A stretch of 64,000 nt of DNA from Blastomonas sp. AAP53 (GTDB lineage Bacteria; Pseudomonadota; Alphaproteobacteria; Sphingomonadales; Sphingomonadaceae), in NCBI RefSeq assembly GCF_000331245.1, contig NZ_ANFZ01000006.1, positions 248,001 through 312,000 of the forward strand, in the 5' to 3' direction. Positions 24,894 to 35,248 of this stretch are shown one piece after another. The notes below the pieces were generated by a model. It was not told the DNA's origin and ran no database searches. It was given only the letters and a program-made list of their open reading frames with translations. Numbering within the stretch: the first letter of the stretch is position 1; every line of letters begins with the position of its first letter. Made by a program: the position numbers and the translations under genes.

Positions 24894-25436
24894 ATGCGCG
24901 ATAAGGCTGCAGCCGTGCGACGCGAACCGATCATCATGACAGCCAGCATGGGCCCAGGCGACCAGGCCTGGGCAGATGGCCTGCGCAGGACGCATTTTCC
25001 GCCCGAGCGCAACGTCGTTGCAGCACACATCACGCTGTTCCACCATCTGCCCGGACATTGCGAGGCGGAGGTGGTGGCGCGCACCCGGGCGCTTGCCGCC
25101 GAATTTGCCGCCCCGCCAGCGCAACTGAGCGAGGTGATGCACATGGGGCGGGGCGTTGCCTATCGGGTGCATTCGCCCGGGATGATGGCAATCCGCGAGA
25201 TGATGGCCGAGGGACTGCACGGTCTTCTTACCGCGCAAGATCAGGGCGTGCCGCGGCTCCACATCACGGTGCAGAACAAGGTGGAACCCGCCGAAGCACG
25301 CGCGCTGTATGCAGATCTGGCCGCCGGGTTCAGCCCCCGCCCGCTCGCCATGACCGGGCTGGCGCTGCATTTCTACAAGGGTGGGCCATGGGAGCCGATC
25401 GGTAACTGGGCGTTTCGGGGCCGCGCCCGCGTGTGA
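24894..25436 (+). CDS. 2H phosphoesterase superfamily protein (2'-5' RNA ligase-like)
   Basis: A 180-aa protein with the two HxT motifs of the 2H superfamily: His45-x-Thr47 in AAHITLFHHLPG and His123-x-Thr125 in RLHITVQNKV. Family members hydrolyse 2',3'-cyclic phosphates or 2'-5' linkages in RNA; this branch (with THFPPERN before the first motif) is common in sphingomonads and its substrate is unknown. The first ATG at 24894 is used; a GTG at 24915 or ATG at 24936 are alternatives. Confidence 0.82.
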   Translation: MRDKAAAVRREPIIMTASMGPGDQAWADGLRRTHFPPERNVVAAHITLFHHLPGHCEAEVVARTRALAAEFAAPPAQLSEVMHMGRGVAYRVHSPGMMAIREMMAEGLHGLLTAQDQGVPRLHITVQNKVEPAEARALYADLAAGFSPRPLAMTGLALHFYKGGPWEPIGNWAFRGRARV

Positions 25437-25443
25437 ACTACGG

Positions 25444-25977
25444 TCAGGTCCGCAGCGCTCGCAAACCTGTGCGCGCGGAGATCGCCAGTGTCGTCACCAC
25501 CGCCGTTCCGGTTAGCGCAAACTTCAGCGGCGTCAGCACAATCTTGGTACCGAGCCAGTCGGCACGCCCGCTGAGCGCGAGCAGTTGAACGATGTTCTCG
25601 GCATAATCCGCCATCATTCCGGCCAGCATCACCATAGCCACCCAGCGCGCCGACGGACCCGCCAGCCGCAGTGCCAGCCCGGTGAAGAACGCGCCATAGG
25701 CAAGCGGATACAGGCCGTCGTAGATCAAGGTGGCATGGGCGTGCACGTCGCGCTGCCAGGGGGTGAACTGCGCCATCAATGCTCGCGCCGAAGCGCCATC
25801 GAGTGTCAGGTCGAGCAGGCCGCCGATGGCCTCTCCGGTCTGCCGCAGAAGCGCACCCAGCAGCACCATCGCCGCAAAGCTGATCGCCAGGGCGGTCGTG
25901 CGGGAGAGGGGCGGCACTGGGCTGGTCAAGACTTCACTCCAGATCCGCAAACGGCACCGGCGGTATTGCCCCAGCAT
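25444..25977 (-). CDS. membrane protein of unknown function
   Basis: About 178 aa with membrane segments near SRTTALAISFAAMVLLGALL, LIYDGLYPLAYGAFFTGLAL, WVAMVMLAGMMADYAENIV and LKFALTGTAVVTTLAI. The third carries MADYAEN, a motif seen in a family of small sphingomonad membrane proteins with no known role. The start is unsure: ATG at 25977 has no ribosome site, whereas a TTG at 25929 follows GGAGTGAAG and is a real alternative. The stop lies 7 nt from the convergent 2H gene. Confidence 0.6.
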   Translation of the reverse strand: MLGQYRRCRLRIWSEVLTSPVPPLSRTTALAISFAAMVLLGALLRQTGEAIGGLLDLTLDGASARALMAQFTPWQRDVHAHATLIYDGLYPLAYGAFFTGLALRLAGPSARWVAMVMLAGMMADYAENIVQLLALSGRADWLGTKIVLTPLKFALTGTAVVTTLAISARTGLRALRT

Positions 25978-26113
25978 GGCATGCAGCAACGGTGAGGCAA
26001 AGCCCCGTTGTGTTGGGGTTTGCGACAATTGTCTGCGGGATGAGCCACGCGCTTGCACAGTGCGCGTGGACAATCACTGCTGTCAGATGCTGAGCTTTAC
26101 TCGGCCAAATCAC

Positions 26114-26135
26114 GCCGCGCCGCCAGCGGCGCGGC
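26114..26135 (-). terminator. hairpin after mucR
   Basis: GCCGCGCCGC and GCGGCGCGGC form a 10-bp GC stem with a minimal loop, 10 nt beyond the mucR stop at 26146. There is no T run, so termination strength is uncertain. Confidence 0.45.
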
Positions 26136-26145
26136 TGATGTCAGG

Positions 26146-26571
26146 TCAGACGACTTTCTTCTTGCGCCCGCCGCCACGACCCTGCTTGCCAAGGCCAATC
26201 TGCAGCGCCAGTTCACGCCGCCGTTCGGCATAGCTGGGAGCGACCATCGGGTAATCGCGGGGCAAGCCCCATTTTGCGCGATAATCATCAGGCGTCATGT
26301 TGTAGTGCACCATCAGGTGGCGCTTGAGCATGCGGAGCTTCTTGCCGTCTTCCAGGCACACCAGATGATCAGGCTTGATCGAGGAGCGGATCGGAACCGC
26401 CGGCTCCTGCGGCGCTTCGGGCTGCACGGTCTCGCCCTTGCTGATGCCGACCAACGCGCTGTGCACCGACTCAATCAGTTGCGGAATTTCCGAATTGGCC
26501 AGCTTGTTGTTGCTGACATGTGCGACAACAATATCGGCGGTCAAAGACACCAGCGTTTCGAGATCGTCCAT
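26146..26571 (-). CDS. MucR/Ros-family zinc-finger regulator
   Basis: A 141-aa regulator of the MucR/Ros family (exopolysaccharide, motility and cell-cycle genes in alphaproteobacteria; binds AT-rich DNA and acts partly like H-NS). The N-terminal oligomerisation segment DLETLVSLTADIVVAHVSNN and the prokaryotic zinc finger VCLEDGKKLRMLKRHLMVHY are clear. Zinc ligands would be Cys72, Asp75, His85 and His89, the C-D-H-H set used by many MucR proteins. It ends in a basic tail GRGGGRKKK. ATG at 26571 follows AAGGAACTATC. Monocistronic. Confidence 0.93.
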   Translation of the reverse strand: MDDLETLVSLTADIVVAHVSNNKLANSEIPQLIESVHSALVGISKGETVQPEAPQEPAVPIRSSIKPDHLVCLEDGKKLRMLKRHLMVHYNMTPDDYRAKWGLPRDYPMVAPSYAERRRELALQIGLGKQGRGGGRKKKVV

Positions 26572-26738
26572 GATAGTTCCTTGCCCTTTTGAAAGGTCCA
26601 TTATGGATCAATCGATAGTCCGTATTGGAGGGAATGGAAAGCCGTTGTTTTGGATCGCCACACTGATTGTGCGTCTGCCTACTTGGGCAAGTTAATCTCG
26701 CGTCGATAGACCGGTATTCACCGCCCGGGTCTGGCTGA

Positions 26739-27416
26739 TCAATGTCCGGGCAAGTTGTGCGCTATCGAATTGTCTGGCGCGCACGGACTGTCTCCCAGCG
26801 GAATATACCGCGCCAGCGCGGTCATGATGTCGCGCATGCCTACAAGCTGCGGGGCGCTGGCGATTCTGTGGATCGCAGGCCGGACGGCGAGGCGATAGCC
26901 GATCACTCCCGCTTCGGTCTCCCGCCGTTCCGCTCCGATCGACAGGATGAAGCGGATCGCGGGCATGTTCTCGGCCAACGTCTGGATTTCCAGTTCGCAA
27001 ATCCCCTCGACCTCGCAATGGATCAGCAGCACCGTCGTGAGCATGCGGGCAAGGCCGATGCCCTGATAGGCATCGAGCACGGCGACGGAAAACTCGCCGA
27101 TTCGGGGGTGGTCGTCGCAGCGGATGGCGTGGACTGCGCCCACTGCAGGGTTTTCGTGCCCATCGACATGGATCGCCCCCCAGGCGATATGATCATGACC
27201 GTCTGCGTCGACCAGCCGTTCGATCACGGAATCGGACGGCATCGGTTGCACCGAAAAGAACCGCAGATAGCGGGATTGTTCTGAAAGCTTGGCAATGCCC
27301 TCGCGCATCCGCAGTTCATCGGACTGGCGCACCGAACGGATGCACACCGGCTTGCCGTCGGCGGCGTGCGTCTGGATGATCTCCTGGTGCAATGCGTGCG
27401 GTCGCGGGCTGGGCAT
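26739..27416 (-). CDS. GNAT-family N-acetyltransferase
   Basis: A 225-aa protein with the GNAT fold: IRSVRQSDELRMREGIAKL, the strand-4 region GEFSVAVLDAYQGIGLARML (acetyl-CoA loop Q-x-x-G-x-A-like) and LAENMPAIRFILSIGAERR. The substrate is unknown; the layout resembles the acetyltransferase domain of protein lysine acetyltransferases. ATG at 27416 is chosen because GGAGG lies 6 nt before it; upstream ATGs at 27446 and 27479 lack a site. Confidence 0.82.
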   Translation of the reverse strand: MPSPRPHALHQEIIQTHAADGKPVCIRSVRQSDELRMREGIAKLSEQSRYLRFFSVQPMPSDSVIERLVDADGHDHIAWGAIHVDGHENPAVGAVHAIRCDDHPRIGEFSVAVLDAYQGIGLARMLTTVLLIHCEVEGICELEIQTLAENMPAIRFILSIGAERRETEAGVIGYRLAVRPAIHRIASAPQLVGMRDIMTALARYIPLGDSPCAPDNSIAHNLPGH

Positions 27417-27505
27417 TGTGCGCCTCCATCGGTCAATGCCGGTCATAGTCGCACAGGTTGGCAATGATTCGCAGGCCAAAGATCAACGCCTGCAGTTGCG
27501 ACGGG

Positions 27506-27934
27506 TCAGACCGCTGCCATTTCCTCACGGAGTGCATCGACCCAGTCGGCGACGGAGCGGAAAGCCTTTTCGGTCATGCGCAGGTAGACCTTGCGGTGAT
27601 CGCGCGGATCTTTCTCCCGCCGCACGAGGCCGTCCCTCGCCATGCGGTCGATATAGCGCAGAGATGTGGTGGCCGGTCGCCGCGATGCCAGGCACGCGCT
27701 GGTCACCGATATGTCGCGCCCGGTGATGTGGCCGACAAACAGGTCGAGCAGCATGTCCCACGCCGGGTCGGACAACAATTGTGCATCGGCTATGCCATCG
27801 CGATTGGCCCTCAGCTTCAGGTACCGGCTGGCCGTTTCTGCCCTGGCCTTCCATGGTTCGTTCGAATCCAGCAACGCAGCCGCGGGCTGCTTGTCGGCAT
27901 CAGGCAGGAGGATCAGGCAATAGAACTGGGTCAT
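27506..27934 (-). CDS. winged-helix (MarR-like) DNA-binding protein
   Basis: A 142-aa protein. The second half is a winged helix: SVTSACLASRRPATTSLRYI as recognition region, MARDGLVRREKDPRDHRKVYLRM as wing and third helix, close to MarR. The first 45 residues lack the usual dimerisation helix pattern. It overlaps the end of the upstream membrane protein gene by 35 nt and so is probably co-translated with it. Related sphingomonad proteins are small, often near a RpoH or stress locus, but no target can be named. Confidence 0.72.
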   Translation of the reverse strand: MTQFYCLILLPDADKQPAAALLDSNEPWKARAETASRYLKLRANRDGIADAQLLSDPAWDMLLDLFVGHITGRDISVTSACLASRRPATTSLRYIDRMARDGLVRREKDPRDHRKVYLRMTEKAFRSVADWVDALREEMAAV

Positions 27935-28352
27935 TACGGGGTACCAGACGTCTGAACTCGCGATGATCGAGATACACCCCTGCCACCATGCTCAACAGCA
28001 GCGGCACCACCCAGAAGGTGGCGACGGCCGAGTAGATCTTGGGCAGATAATCGGGGGCGATGATCGTTGCGAAATGGGTGGCGACGGTCAGCAGCTGAAA
28101 GGCGGTGATCCACAACGGCCAGTAACGGTCGCTGCGCAGGGCAAACACATAGGCGGCGACCAGATAGGCCGCATCGACCGTGAACAGCGGCCAGTGCGTC
28201 TGCCGCCATTGCGTGTCCATGGTCTGCGCGGCCCAGGTGAGCAGGGTCGCGATCACGAAAAGGCCAACGGCCTTTCTGCCCTCAGCCTGGCCGTGCAGCC
28301 AGACAAAGCCGCAGCTCAGCGATGCGAGCAACCAGAAGATGATGGAAATCAT
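27900..28352 (-). CDS. small integral membrane protein, unknown
   Basis: A 150-aa protein with about five membrane segments, opening MISIIFWLLASLSCGFVWL and containing HWPLFTVDAAYLVAAYVFAL and FWVVPLLLSMVAGVYLD. No family recognised. Its last 35 nt overlap the start of the winged-helix gene, suggesting a coupled two-gene unit. There is no strong ribosome site before the ATG at 28352. Confidence 0.65.
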   Translation of the reverse strand: MISIIFWLLASLSCGFVWLHGQAEGRKAVGLFVIATLLTWAAQTMDTQWRQTHWPLFTVDAAYLVAAYVFALRSDRYWPLWITAFQLLTVATHFATIIAPDYLPKIYSAVATFWVVPLLLSMVAGVYLDHREFRRLVPRNDPVLLPDPPA

Positions 28353-28384
28353 GGCGTCTGATCATCGCATCGCTGTGCCTTGCG

Positions 28385-28735
28385 TCAACCGAATGTGGTC
28401 TCGTCTTCACGCGCATCTTGCTGGAGCGACCCTGCAAGTGGCGTCTCACCGGGGCAACCGACGCTCATCGGAGCCTGGTCGCTGCGACGCTTGATGGCCG
28501 TCAGGTGACCGACGAGCTTGACCATGCTGTCGCGTGCCGAGATCAGATGACCTGTGCTTTCGTGGATCGTGCGCAGCGCAATCTGCGAATCGCGGGCGGG
28601 CACTTCAGAAAGCGCACTGGCTTCCAGCATGGTCATCGAAAGCCGGGCGGCGTCGAGAAGCGCCCGGTCATAGCTTGCAAAGGACGAGCGGGTATCCCCT
28701 GCGACGATGCGGACAGCGTTGCCATCGATATGCAT
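28385..28735 (-). CDS. small hypothetical protein
   Basis: A 116-aa soluble protein, MHIDGNAVRIVAGDTRSSF.., mostly helical, with no motif I recognise. The ATG follows AAGGAGATGAATC, a strong site, so it is translated. It lies 57 nt downstream of the membrane-tethered LuxR-type regulator on the same strand and may be co-transcribed with it. Confidence 0.6.
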   Translation of the reverse strand: MHIDGNAVRIVAGDTRSSFASYDRALLDAARLSMTMLEASALSEVPARDSQIALRTIHESTGHLISARDSMVKLVGHLTAIKRRSDQAPMSVGCPGETPLAGSLQQDAREDETTFG

Positions 28736-28792
28736 GATTCATCTCCTTGACGCACCGCGGGCGGTGCCTGGGTTGCCAATCAATGCATCAGA

Positions 28793-29269
28793 TCAGCTGA
28801 ACGCCTTGAGCGCGCCGCTCAACACCAGCGCGAAAGCCGTTGTGTAGATCAGGGATAAACCTGCAATGCGCAGGATCGCCTGAGTCTTCTGGCCGCCGTC
28901 CAGCGTTGTCCTGATGCCGCCAAGGGGAGGAAATCCGATGCGCGTCTGCCACTGGCTGGTGGTCGGCGTGCGAGGATCGTCTCCCTCTGACGAAGCAGGA
29001 CGTGTCACGGCATATGCCATGTCGGCAACGCCTGGCGATTTGAGTTCAAATGGTTTGAATGCCGCAGATTGCGGGCTTTCGACAAGCCAGCGGGCGGCTG
29101 TGCGCCGGTCGGGTGCCCCCATGCTCTTCTTGGCGCGGTGCAGATACTGATCGACCGTCATCGGTGTCAGGCCCAGCTGCTTGGCGATTTCCTTGGAAGT
29201 ATAACCGTCTGCCACCAGCCGCAGACAGTTGACCTGCACATCGGTCAGTCCTGCGTTCGTCTGTTGCAA
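28793..29269 (-). CDS. LuxR-type HTH protein with C-terminal membrane anchor
   Basis: A 158-aa protein built back to front for this superfamily: the LuxR/FixJ HTH is N-terminal (residues 7-64, TDVQVNCLRLVADGYTSKEI, LGLTPMTVDQYLHRAKKSM), then a 65-residue linker and one membrane helix at about 132-154 at the very C-terminus. No receiver, autoinducer or PAS domain. It looks like a membrane-tethered regulator that could be released by proteolysis. The start must be the TTG at 29269: a TAG stop lies four codons upstream and there is no other start. Confidence 0.78.
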   Translation of the reverse strand: MQQTNAGLTDVQVNCLRLVADGYTSKEIAKQLGLTPMTVDQYLHRAKKSMGAPDRRTAARWLVESPQSAAFKPFELKSPGVADMAYAVTRPASSEGDDPRTPTTSQWQTRIGFPPLGGIRTTLDGGQKTQAILRIAGLSLIYTTAFALVLSGALKAFS

Positions 29270-29484
29270 ACCCGCCCCCGTCTAGCCGATCCATCCGCTT
29301 TGGATTTCATTAACCTTCACATCGGACATATCTGATTTGATTTACAAATGGAATTGTTCCGCGCAGGCGCGCGCCATTTGCTGCCATTATGGCACAGACA
29401 AACGCGCCGCCGCGACGCCAGTGTACCGCTGGTGTTTACGCCTGCACGCTCCATTGCTGCGCCGTGCGTGCGCGAATCGGGGAT

Positions 29485-30402
29485 TTATTCGGGCAGGAAG
29501 TCCGGCACCGACAGATAGCGTTCGCCGGTATCATAGTTGAAGCCCAGGATCCGCGATCCCGCGGGCAGGTCCGACAGCTTCTGCGCGATGGCGGCCAGCG
29601 TGGCCCCCGAGGATATGCCCACCAGCATCCCTTCCTCGCTGGCTGAGCGGCGCGCCATGTCCTTGGCATCGGCCTGATCGACCTGGATCACGCCGTCGAG
29701 CAGGCGGGTGTGCAGATTGCCGGGGATGAACCCTGCGCCGATCCCCTGGATCGGGTGCGGGCCGGGCTGGCCCCCCGAAATCACCGGGGACAGGCCCGGC
29801 TCCACCGCGAACACCTTGAGCGCAGGCCAGTGCTTTTTCAGCTCTTCCGCGCAACCGGTGATGTGGCCACCGGTACCGACGCCGGTGATCATCACGTCGA
29901 TGGGAGCATCGGCGAAATCGGCGAGGATCTCCTGCGCGGTGGTGCGGACATGCACCGAGATGTTGGCCGGGTTCTCGAACTGCTGCGGCATCCACGATCC
30001 CGGTGTCTGGTCGACCAGCTGCTGTGCGCGCTCGATCGCGCCCTTCATGCCCTTTTCGCGCGGGGTCAGGTCGAAGGTTGCGCCATAGGCCAGCATCAGC
30101 CGCCGCCGCTCGATCGACATGCTCTCGGGCATCACCAGCACCAACCTGTAACCCTTGACCGCTGCGACCATGGCCAGGCCGACGCCGGTGTTGCCCGATG
30201 TCGGCTCGATGATCGTGCCGCCGGGCTGCAGCGAGCCATCCGCCTCAGCCGCCTCGATCATCGCCAGCGCGATACGGTCCTTGATCGATCCGCCCGGATT
30301 GGTCCGCTCCGACTTGATCCACACCTGCGCGTCTCCGAACAGGCGGTTGATGCGGACGTGCGGGGTCTTGCCGATGGTCTCGAGAATGCTGGCTGCGATC
30401 AT
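29485..30402 (-). CDS. cysK: cysteine synthase A
   Basis: O-acetylserine sulfhydrylase (305 aa) makes cysteine from O-acetylserine and sulfide with PLP. Lys41 in [13 protein letters not shown] binds [16 protein letters not shown] and the phosphate loop [10 protein letters not shown] are intact. The ATG overlaps the TGA of the upstream MFS gene (ATGA), so the two are translationally coupled, which hints that the transporter may handle a sulfur or cysteine-related metabolite. Confidence 0.95.
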   Translation of the reverse strand: MIAASILETIGKTPHVRINRLFGDAQVWIKSERTNPGGSIKDRIALAMIEAAEADGSLQPGGTIIEPTSGNTGVGLAMVAAVKGYRLVLVMPESMSIERRRLMLAYGATFDLTPREKGMKGAIERAQQLVDQTPGSWMPQQFENPANISVHVRTTAQEILADFADAPIDVMITGVGTGGHITGCAEELKKHWPALKVFAVEPGLSPVISGGQPGPHPIQGIGAGFIPGNLHTRLLDGVIQVDQADAKDMARRSASEEGMLVGISSGATLAAIAQKLSDLPAGSRILGFNYDTGERYLSVPDFLPE

Positions 30403-31712
30403 ATCGGTGTCTTTCCTGCAGAGGGCGCCGTGGTCTCCGGCGCTGGAGAATGGGTGCTGGCTTCTTCCTCGGCAGGATCGAAGCTGCGCGCTGCGCCGAT
30501 CTGCGGAAACAGCCGGGCCCAGAGCGCTGTGATCAATATAGCACCGCTGCCGCCTGCCACAACCGCTGCCACTGGACCGATCAGCCAGGCGAGCATGCCG
30601 GAAAAGGCATCGCCCAGTTCGTTGGACGCCGATACGGTAAGCAGTGACACCGCAGAAACCCGGCCGCGCTTGTCATCCGGCGTGTTGAGCTGAATCAGCG
30701 ACTGGCGCACATAGACGCTGAACATGTCGGCTGCGCCTGCGATGAACAGGCACGCCATTGAGACGATCAGGATCTTGCTGAAGCCGAAGACGATGGTCAC
30801 CAGCCCGAACAGGAAGACGCTGGCCAGCATCTTGTTGCCGACATTGGTGCGGATCGGGCGGAACGAGAATATCAGTGCGACCAGCCCGGCCCCTGCGGCC
30901 GGTGCCGACGCCAGCAGCGACAGCCCTTGCTCGCCCACCTGCAATATGTCGCGCGCGAACACCGGCAGCAGGGCGGTGGAACCTGCCAGGAACACCGCGA
31001 ACAGATCGAGCGTGATCACGCCCAGCACCAGCTTGTTCTGCCCGACATAGGCCATGCCGTCGATGATCTGGGCAATCGGTCCCTTGCCCTTGTCCATGAT
31101 CGTGCGCGGCACAGGACCGACGGTGAGCATGGCCAGCCCTGCCAGCGCATAGAGGCTGGCGCTGACGATATAGGGCAGTTCCGGGCGGATGGCGTAGAGC
31201 GGCCCTGCGATCGCGGGGCCGACGAGCATCCCCGACTGCCAGGCGATTGATGACAGCGCGATCGCCTGCGGCAGCGATGCCTTGGGCACCAGATTGGGCG
31301 CCAGCGCGCTCAGCGAGGGGCCCAGAAAGGCACGTGATGTGCCGAGCAGGGCTGCGATCAGGTACAGGATCGGCAGGGTGATGAGGTCGTTGGCGGTGGT
31401 CCAGGCGAGAATTCCGGCGATCGAGGCCTGGCAGAACAGCACCGTGCGGGCAACAAACCGGCGGTCCATGCGATCGGCGATCCACCCGACCAGCGGGGTC
31501 AGCACGAACAGCGGCGCAAACTGCAGCAGCCCGATCATGCCCAACCGCGCCGAACTGGCAGCGATGTCCATCGTCTCGCGCGCGATATTATATGCCTGCC
31601 AGCCGACGATCAGCATCATGCAGTATAGCGCAAGCATCGACGCCAGCCGCGTCAGCCAATACGCACGGTAATTGGCGATGGTGAAGGGGTGGGGTGCGGC
31701 AACCTGATCCAT
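30399..31712 (-). CDS. MFS transporter (EntS/TetA-like 12-helix type)
   Basis: A 437-aa inner-membrane transporter: [19 protein letters not shown] at the cytosolic start, then 12 predicted helices, with motif A as [16 protein letters not shown]. Members of this branch include the enterobactin exporter EntS and many drug exporters; the substrate here is open. In-frame codons upstream to 32057 overlap the divergent lipoprotein gene and are not used. Four-base overlap with cysK downstream. Confidence 0.85.
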   Translation of the reverse strand: MDQVAAPHPFTIANYRAYWLTRLASMLALYCMMLIVGWQAYNIARETMDIAASSARLGMIGLLQFAPLFVLTPLVGWIADRMDRRFVARTVLFCQASIAGILAWTTANDLITLPILYLIAALLGTSRAFLGPSLSALAPNLVPKASLPQAIALSSIAWQSGMLVGPAIAGPLYAIRPELPYIVSASLYALAGLAMLTVGPVPRTIMDKGKGPIAQIIDGMAYVGQNKLVLGVITLDLFAVFLAGSTALLPVFARDILQVGEQGLSLLASAPAAGAGLVALIFSFRPIRTNVGNKMLASVFLFGLVTIVFGFSKILIVSMACLFIAGAADMFSVYVRQSLIQLNTPDDKRGRVSAVSLLTVSASNELGDAFSGMLAWLIGPVAAVVAGGSGAILITALWARLFPQIGAARSFDPAEEEASTHSPAPETTAPSAGKTPI

Positions 31713-31902
31713 TCCGGTGCGGTAGGCGAGCGGACAGCGGGCGGCAAGCAAGATGAACTTGACCGTACCCTGCGCGCACGTTGTGCGACTGCGAAAGAAA
31801 ATCCCTTCCCAAGCATCTCGCTTGGTGTCAGCAATGGATGACAAACAGACTCTTTCCCGGAACGGGAAGGGTCTGCGTCGCAACAATCTCGCGAGGTCGC
31901 GC

Positions 31903-33648
31903 ATGAACTGGTCGAAAAAGCTTCTTGCTGCAGCATCGCTCGCCGTGATGGTGACGGCGTGTGGAACCGTGCCTGCCGACCCGGAAACCCCTGCCGAAAA
32001 GAGCATAGGGATCGATACCGCGTCCGATTGGGGCAAGTTCGTCGACACCTTCCTCACCGGCTATTTCCCGCGCAACCCGGATTTCGCTGTCTACCAGGGG
32101 CGGCACGAGTTCGATGGCAAGCTGCCCGACTGGTCCGAGCAAGGCCTGGCCGATCAGGTTGCGTTTCTCGAAAAGACGCTCGCTGATGCCGAGGCGATGG
32201 ACGCTGCCAAGCTGAGTGCCGAGCAGAGGTTCGAGCGCGATTATCTGATCGCGGTCGTGCGCGGCGAGCTGTTCTGGCTCAAGGACGCCGACTGGCCGCG
32301 CCGCAACCCGGCGTTCTATGCCGGGACGCTCGACCCTTCGGTCTATGTAACCCGGCCCTATACGGATGTTACCACTCGTGCCAAGGCGTTCATCGCTTAT
32401 GCCCGCGGCATCCCCAAGGCGGCCGAACAAATTCGCGCGAACCTCAAGACCCCGCTCGACCCTTATGCGATCGATTATGGCGTCAACGCCTTTGCCGGAT
32501 ATGCGACCTTCTTCACCGGCGATGCCCGCGCCGCGTTTGCCGATGTCGGCGACGAGGCGGTCAAGGCCGATCTGGAGTCCGCTACCGCCGAGGCGAGCAA
32601 GTCGATGCAGGGACTGGCGGACTGGCTGACCGCGCAGAAGACGACCGCCAAGGCCAGCTACGCGCTGGGCCCCAACCTGTTCGGCAAGATGCTGGCAAGC
32701 ACCGAGATGGTCGATCTGCCCATTGCCGAGTTGAAGGCGATCGGCGAGGCGGACCTCAAGCGTAATCAGGACGCGCTTGCTGCAGCCTGCGCGCAGTTCG
32801 CACCCGGCGCGAGCATGGCCGACTGCATGGCCAAGCTGTCGCTCGACAAGCCCGAGGACGGCCCCGTGGCCGAAGCGCGGCGGCAGTTGCCCGATCTGCG
32901 CGCGTTTCTGGTCGACAAGGATCTGGTGTCGATCCCGGGAACCGAAGAGGCCAAGGTCGAGGAATCGCCGCCGTACAATCGCCAGAATTCGGCCTATATC
33001 GACATTCCCGGGCCGTATGAGAAAGGCCTGCCATCGGTCTATTACATCTCGCCGCCCGACCCCTCATGGGCGCCGGAGGTGCAGGCCGAATACATCCCGC
33101 CCAAGAAGGACCTGCTGTTCACCAGCGTGCACGAGGTCTGGCCGGGGCACTTCCTCAACTTCCTCCACGCCAACCGCGCCAAGTCGTTCTTCGGGCGGCT
33201 GTTCGTCGGCTATGCCTATGCCGAGGGCTGGGCGCATTATACCGAGGAGATGATGTGGGAAGCAGGGCTCGGCAAGGGCGATCCCGAGGTCCACATCGGC
33301 CAGCTGGCCAACGCGCTGCTGCGCAACTGCCGTTACCTGTCGGCGATCGGCCTGCACACCGGCGGAATGAGCGTGGAGCAGTCGCTGACCATGTTCCGCG
33401 AGCAATGCTATATCGACGAGGGCAATGCCCGGCAGCAGGCGCTGCGCGGCACTTATGATCCGGGCTATCTCAACTACACGCTCGGCAAGCTGATGATCCG
33501 CAAGCTGCGCGCCGACTGGACCGCGGGCAAGGGCGGACGCGAGGCGTGGAAGGCGTTCCACGATGCCTTCCTGTCTTACGGCGGCCCGCCGATCCCGATG
33601 GTGCGCGCTGCGATGATGGAAGAGCCTGCGCCCAGGGCGGTGTTCTGA
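31903..33648 (+). CDS. DUF885 lipoprotein, predicted zinc metallopeptidase
   Basis: A 581-aa protein with a lipoprotein signal (MNWSKKLLAAASLAVMVTAC, lipid-modified Cys20) and the DUF885 fold of the gluzincin-like clan. The motif HEVWPGH (His410, Glu411, His416) supplies the predicted zinc site and YAYAEGWAHYTEEMMWE the downstream acidic ligand region. Sphingomonads carry many secreted DUF885 copies; peptide scavenging is the usual inference. ATG at 31903; two hairpins (31809-31825, 31852-31870) lie in its leader. Confidence 0.88.
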   Translation: MNWSKKLLAAASLAVMVTACGTVPADPETPAEKSIGIDTASDWGKFVDTFLTGYFPRNPDFAVYQGRHEFDGKLPDWSEQGLADQVAFLEKTLADAEAMDAAKLSAEQRFERDYLIAVVRGELFWLKDADWPRRNPAFYAGTLDPSVYVTRPYTDVTTRAKAFIAYARGIPKAAEQIRANLKTPLDPYAIDYGVNAFAGYATFFTGDARAAFADVGDEAVKADLESATAEASKSMQGLADWLTAQKTTAKASYALGPNLFGKMLASTEMVDLPIAELKAIGEADLKRNQDALAAACAQFAPGASMADCMAKLSLDKPEDGPVAEARRQLPDLRAFLVDKDLVSIPGTEEAKVEESPPYNRQNSAYIDIPGPYEKGLPSVYYISPPDPSWAPEVQAEYIPPKKDLLFTSVHEVWPGHFLNFLHANRAKSFFGRLFVGYAYAEGWAHYTEEMMWEAGLGKGDPEVHIGQLANALLRNCRYLSAIGLHTGGMSVEQSLTMFREQCYIDEGNARQQALRGTYDPGYLNYTLGKLMIRKLRADWTAGKGGREAWKAFHDAFLSYGGPPIPMVRAAMMEEPAPRAVF

Positions 33649-33652
33649 CGGC

Positions 33653-33994
33653 TCAGCCCTTGGCTGGAACCGGGGGATCGTTGTCCGCAACTTCGGTCAG
33701 TGAGCCGCCCATCGGCTCGCATTCGCCTGCCTCGGTGAACTTCCAGGCGTTGCCCTGATAGTCGACCGTCGAAGTCCCGGCGCAGCTGGTGCCGGGGCCG
33801 GCGGCGCAATCGTTCTGCTTGGCGAGCGCGATGCCATAGCATTTCTCCTGCGCGGCCAGTTCGGTCGCGGCCTTGTCGATCGCCTTGGCGCTCGTCTCTT
33901 CGGCCGGTGCGGGTTTTTCCGACGAGCAGGCCGCAAGCGAGGCCGCGGCGATCAGGGCAGAGGCGAGGGCGGTCAGGCGGGTGTTGGGCGACAT
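33653..33994 (-). CDS. DUF2282 / BufA1-like cysteine-rich lipoprotein
   Basis: A 113-aa protein: a lipobox signal (ASLAAC, Cys23) and, after an Ala/Glu-rich spacer, the DUF2282 core with [37 protein letters not shown] and [15 protein letters not shown]2282 proteins are the BufA1-type bufferin precursors, periplasmic copper-binding peptides modified by BufB (DUF692) with BufC. Here the four core cysteines are kept but bufB and bufC are absent nearby and the signal is a lipobox rather than a plain Sec signal. ATG at 33994 gives the clean signal. Converges on the DUF885 gene 4 nt away. Confidence 0.8.
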   Translation of the reverse strand: MSPNTRLTALASALIAAASLAACSSEKPAPAEETSAKAIDKAATELAAQEKCYGIALAKQNDCAAGPGTSCAGTSTVDYQGNAWKFTEAGECEPMGGSLTEVADNDPPVPAKG

Positions 33995-34034
33995 GGTGCG
34001 GCATCCTGTTTGCGTTGGTCCAGACAATCGCTGA

Positions 34035-35237
<1,203 letters not shown>

Positions 35238-35248
35238 AGTCTGCGGGT

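Noticed and set aside
31809-31870. Riboswitch in the leader of the DUF885 gene
   Set aside because: Two short hairpins are present but resemble no known aptamer and the gene's family is not known to be riboswitch-controlled.
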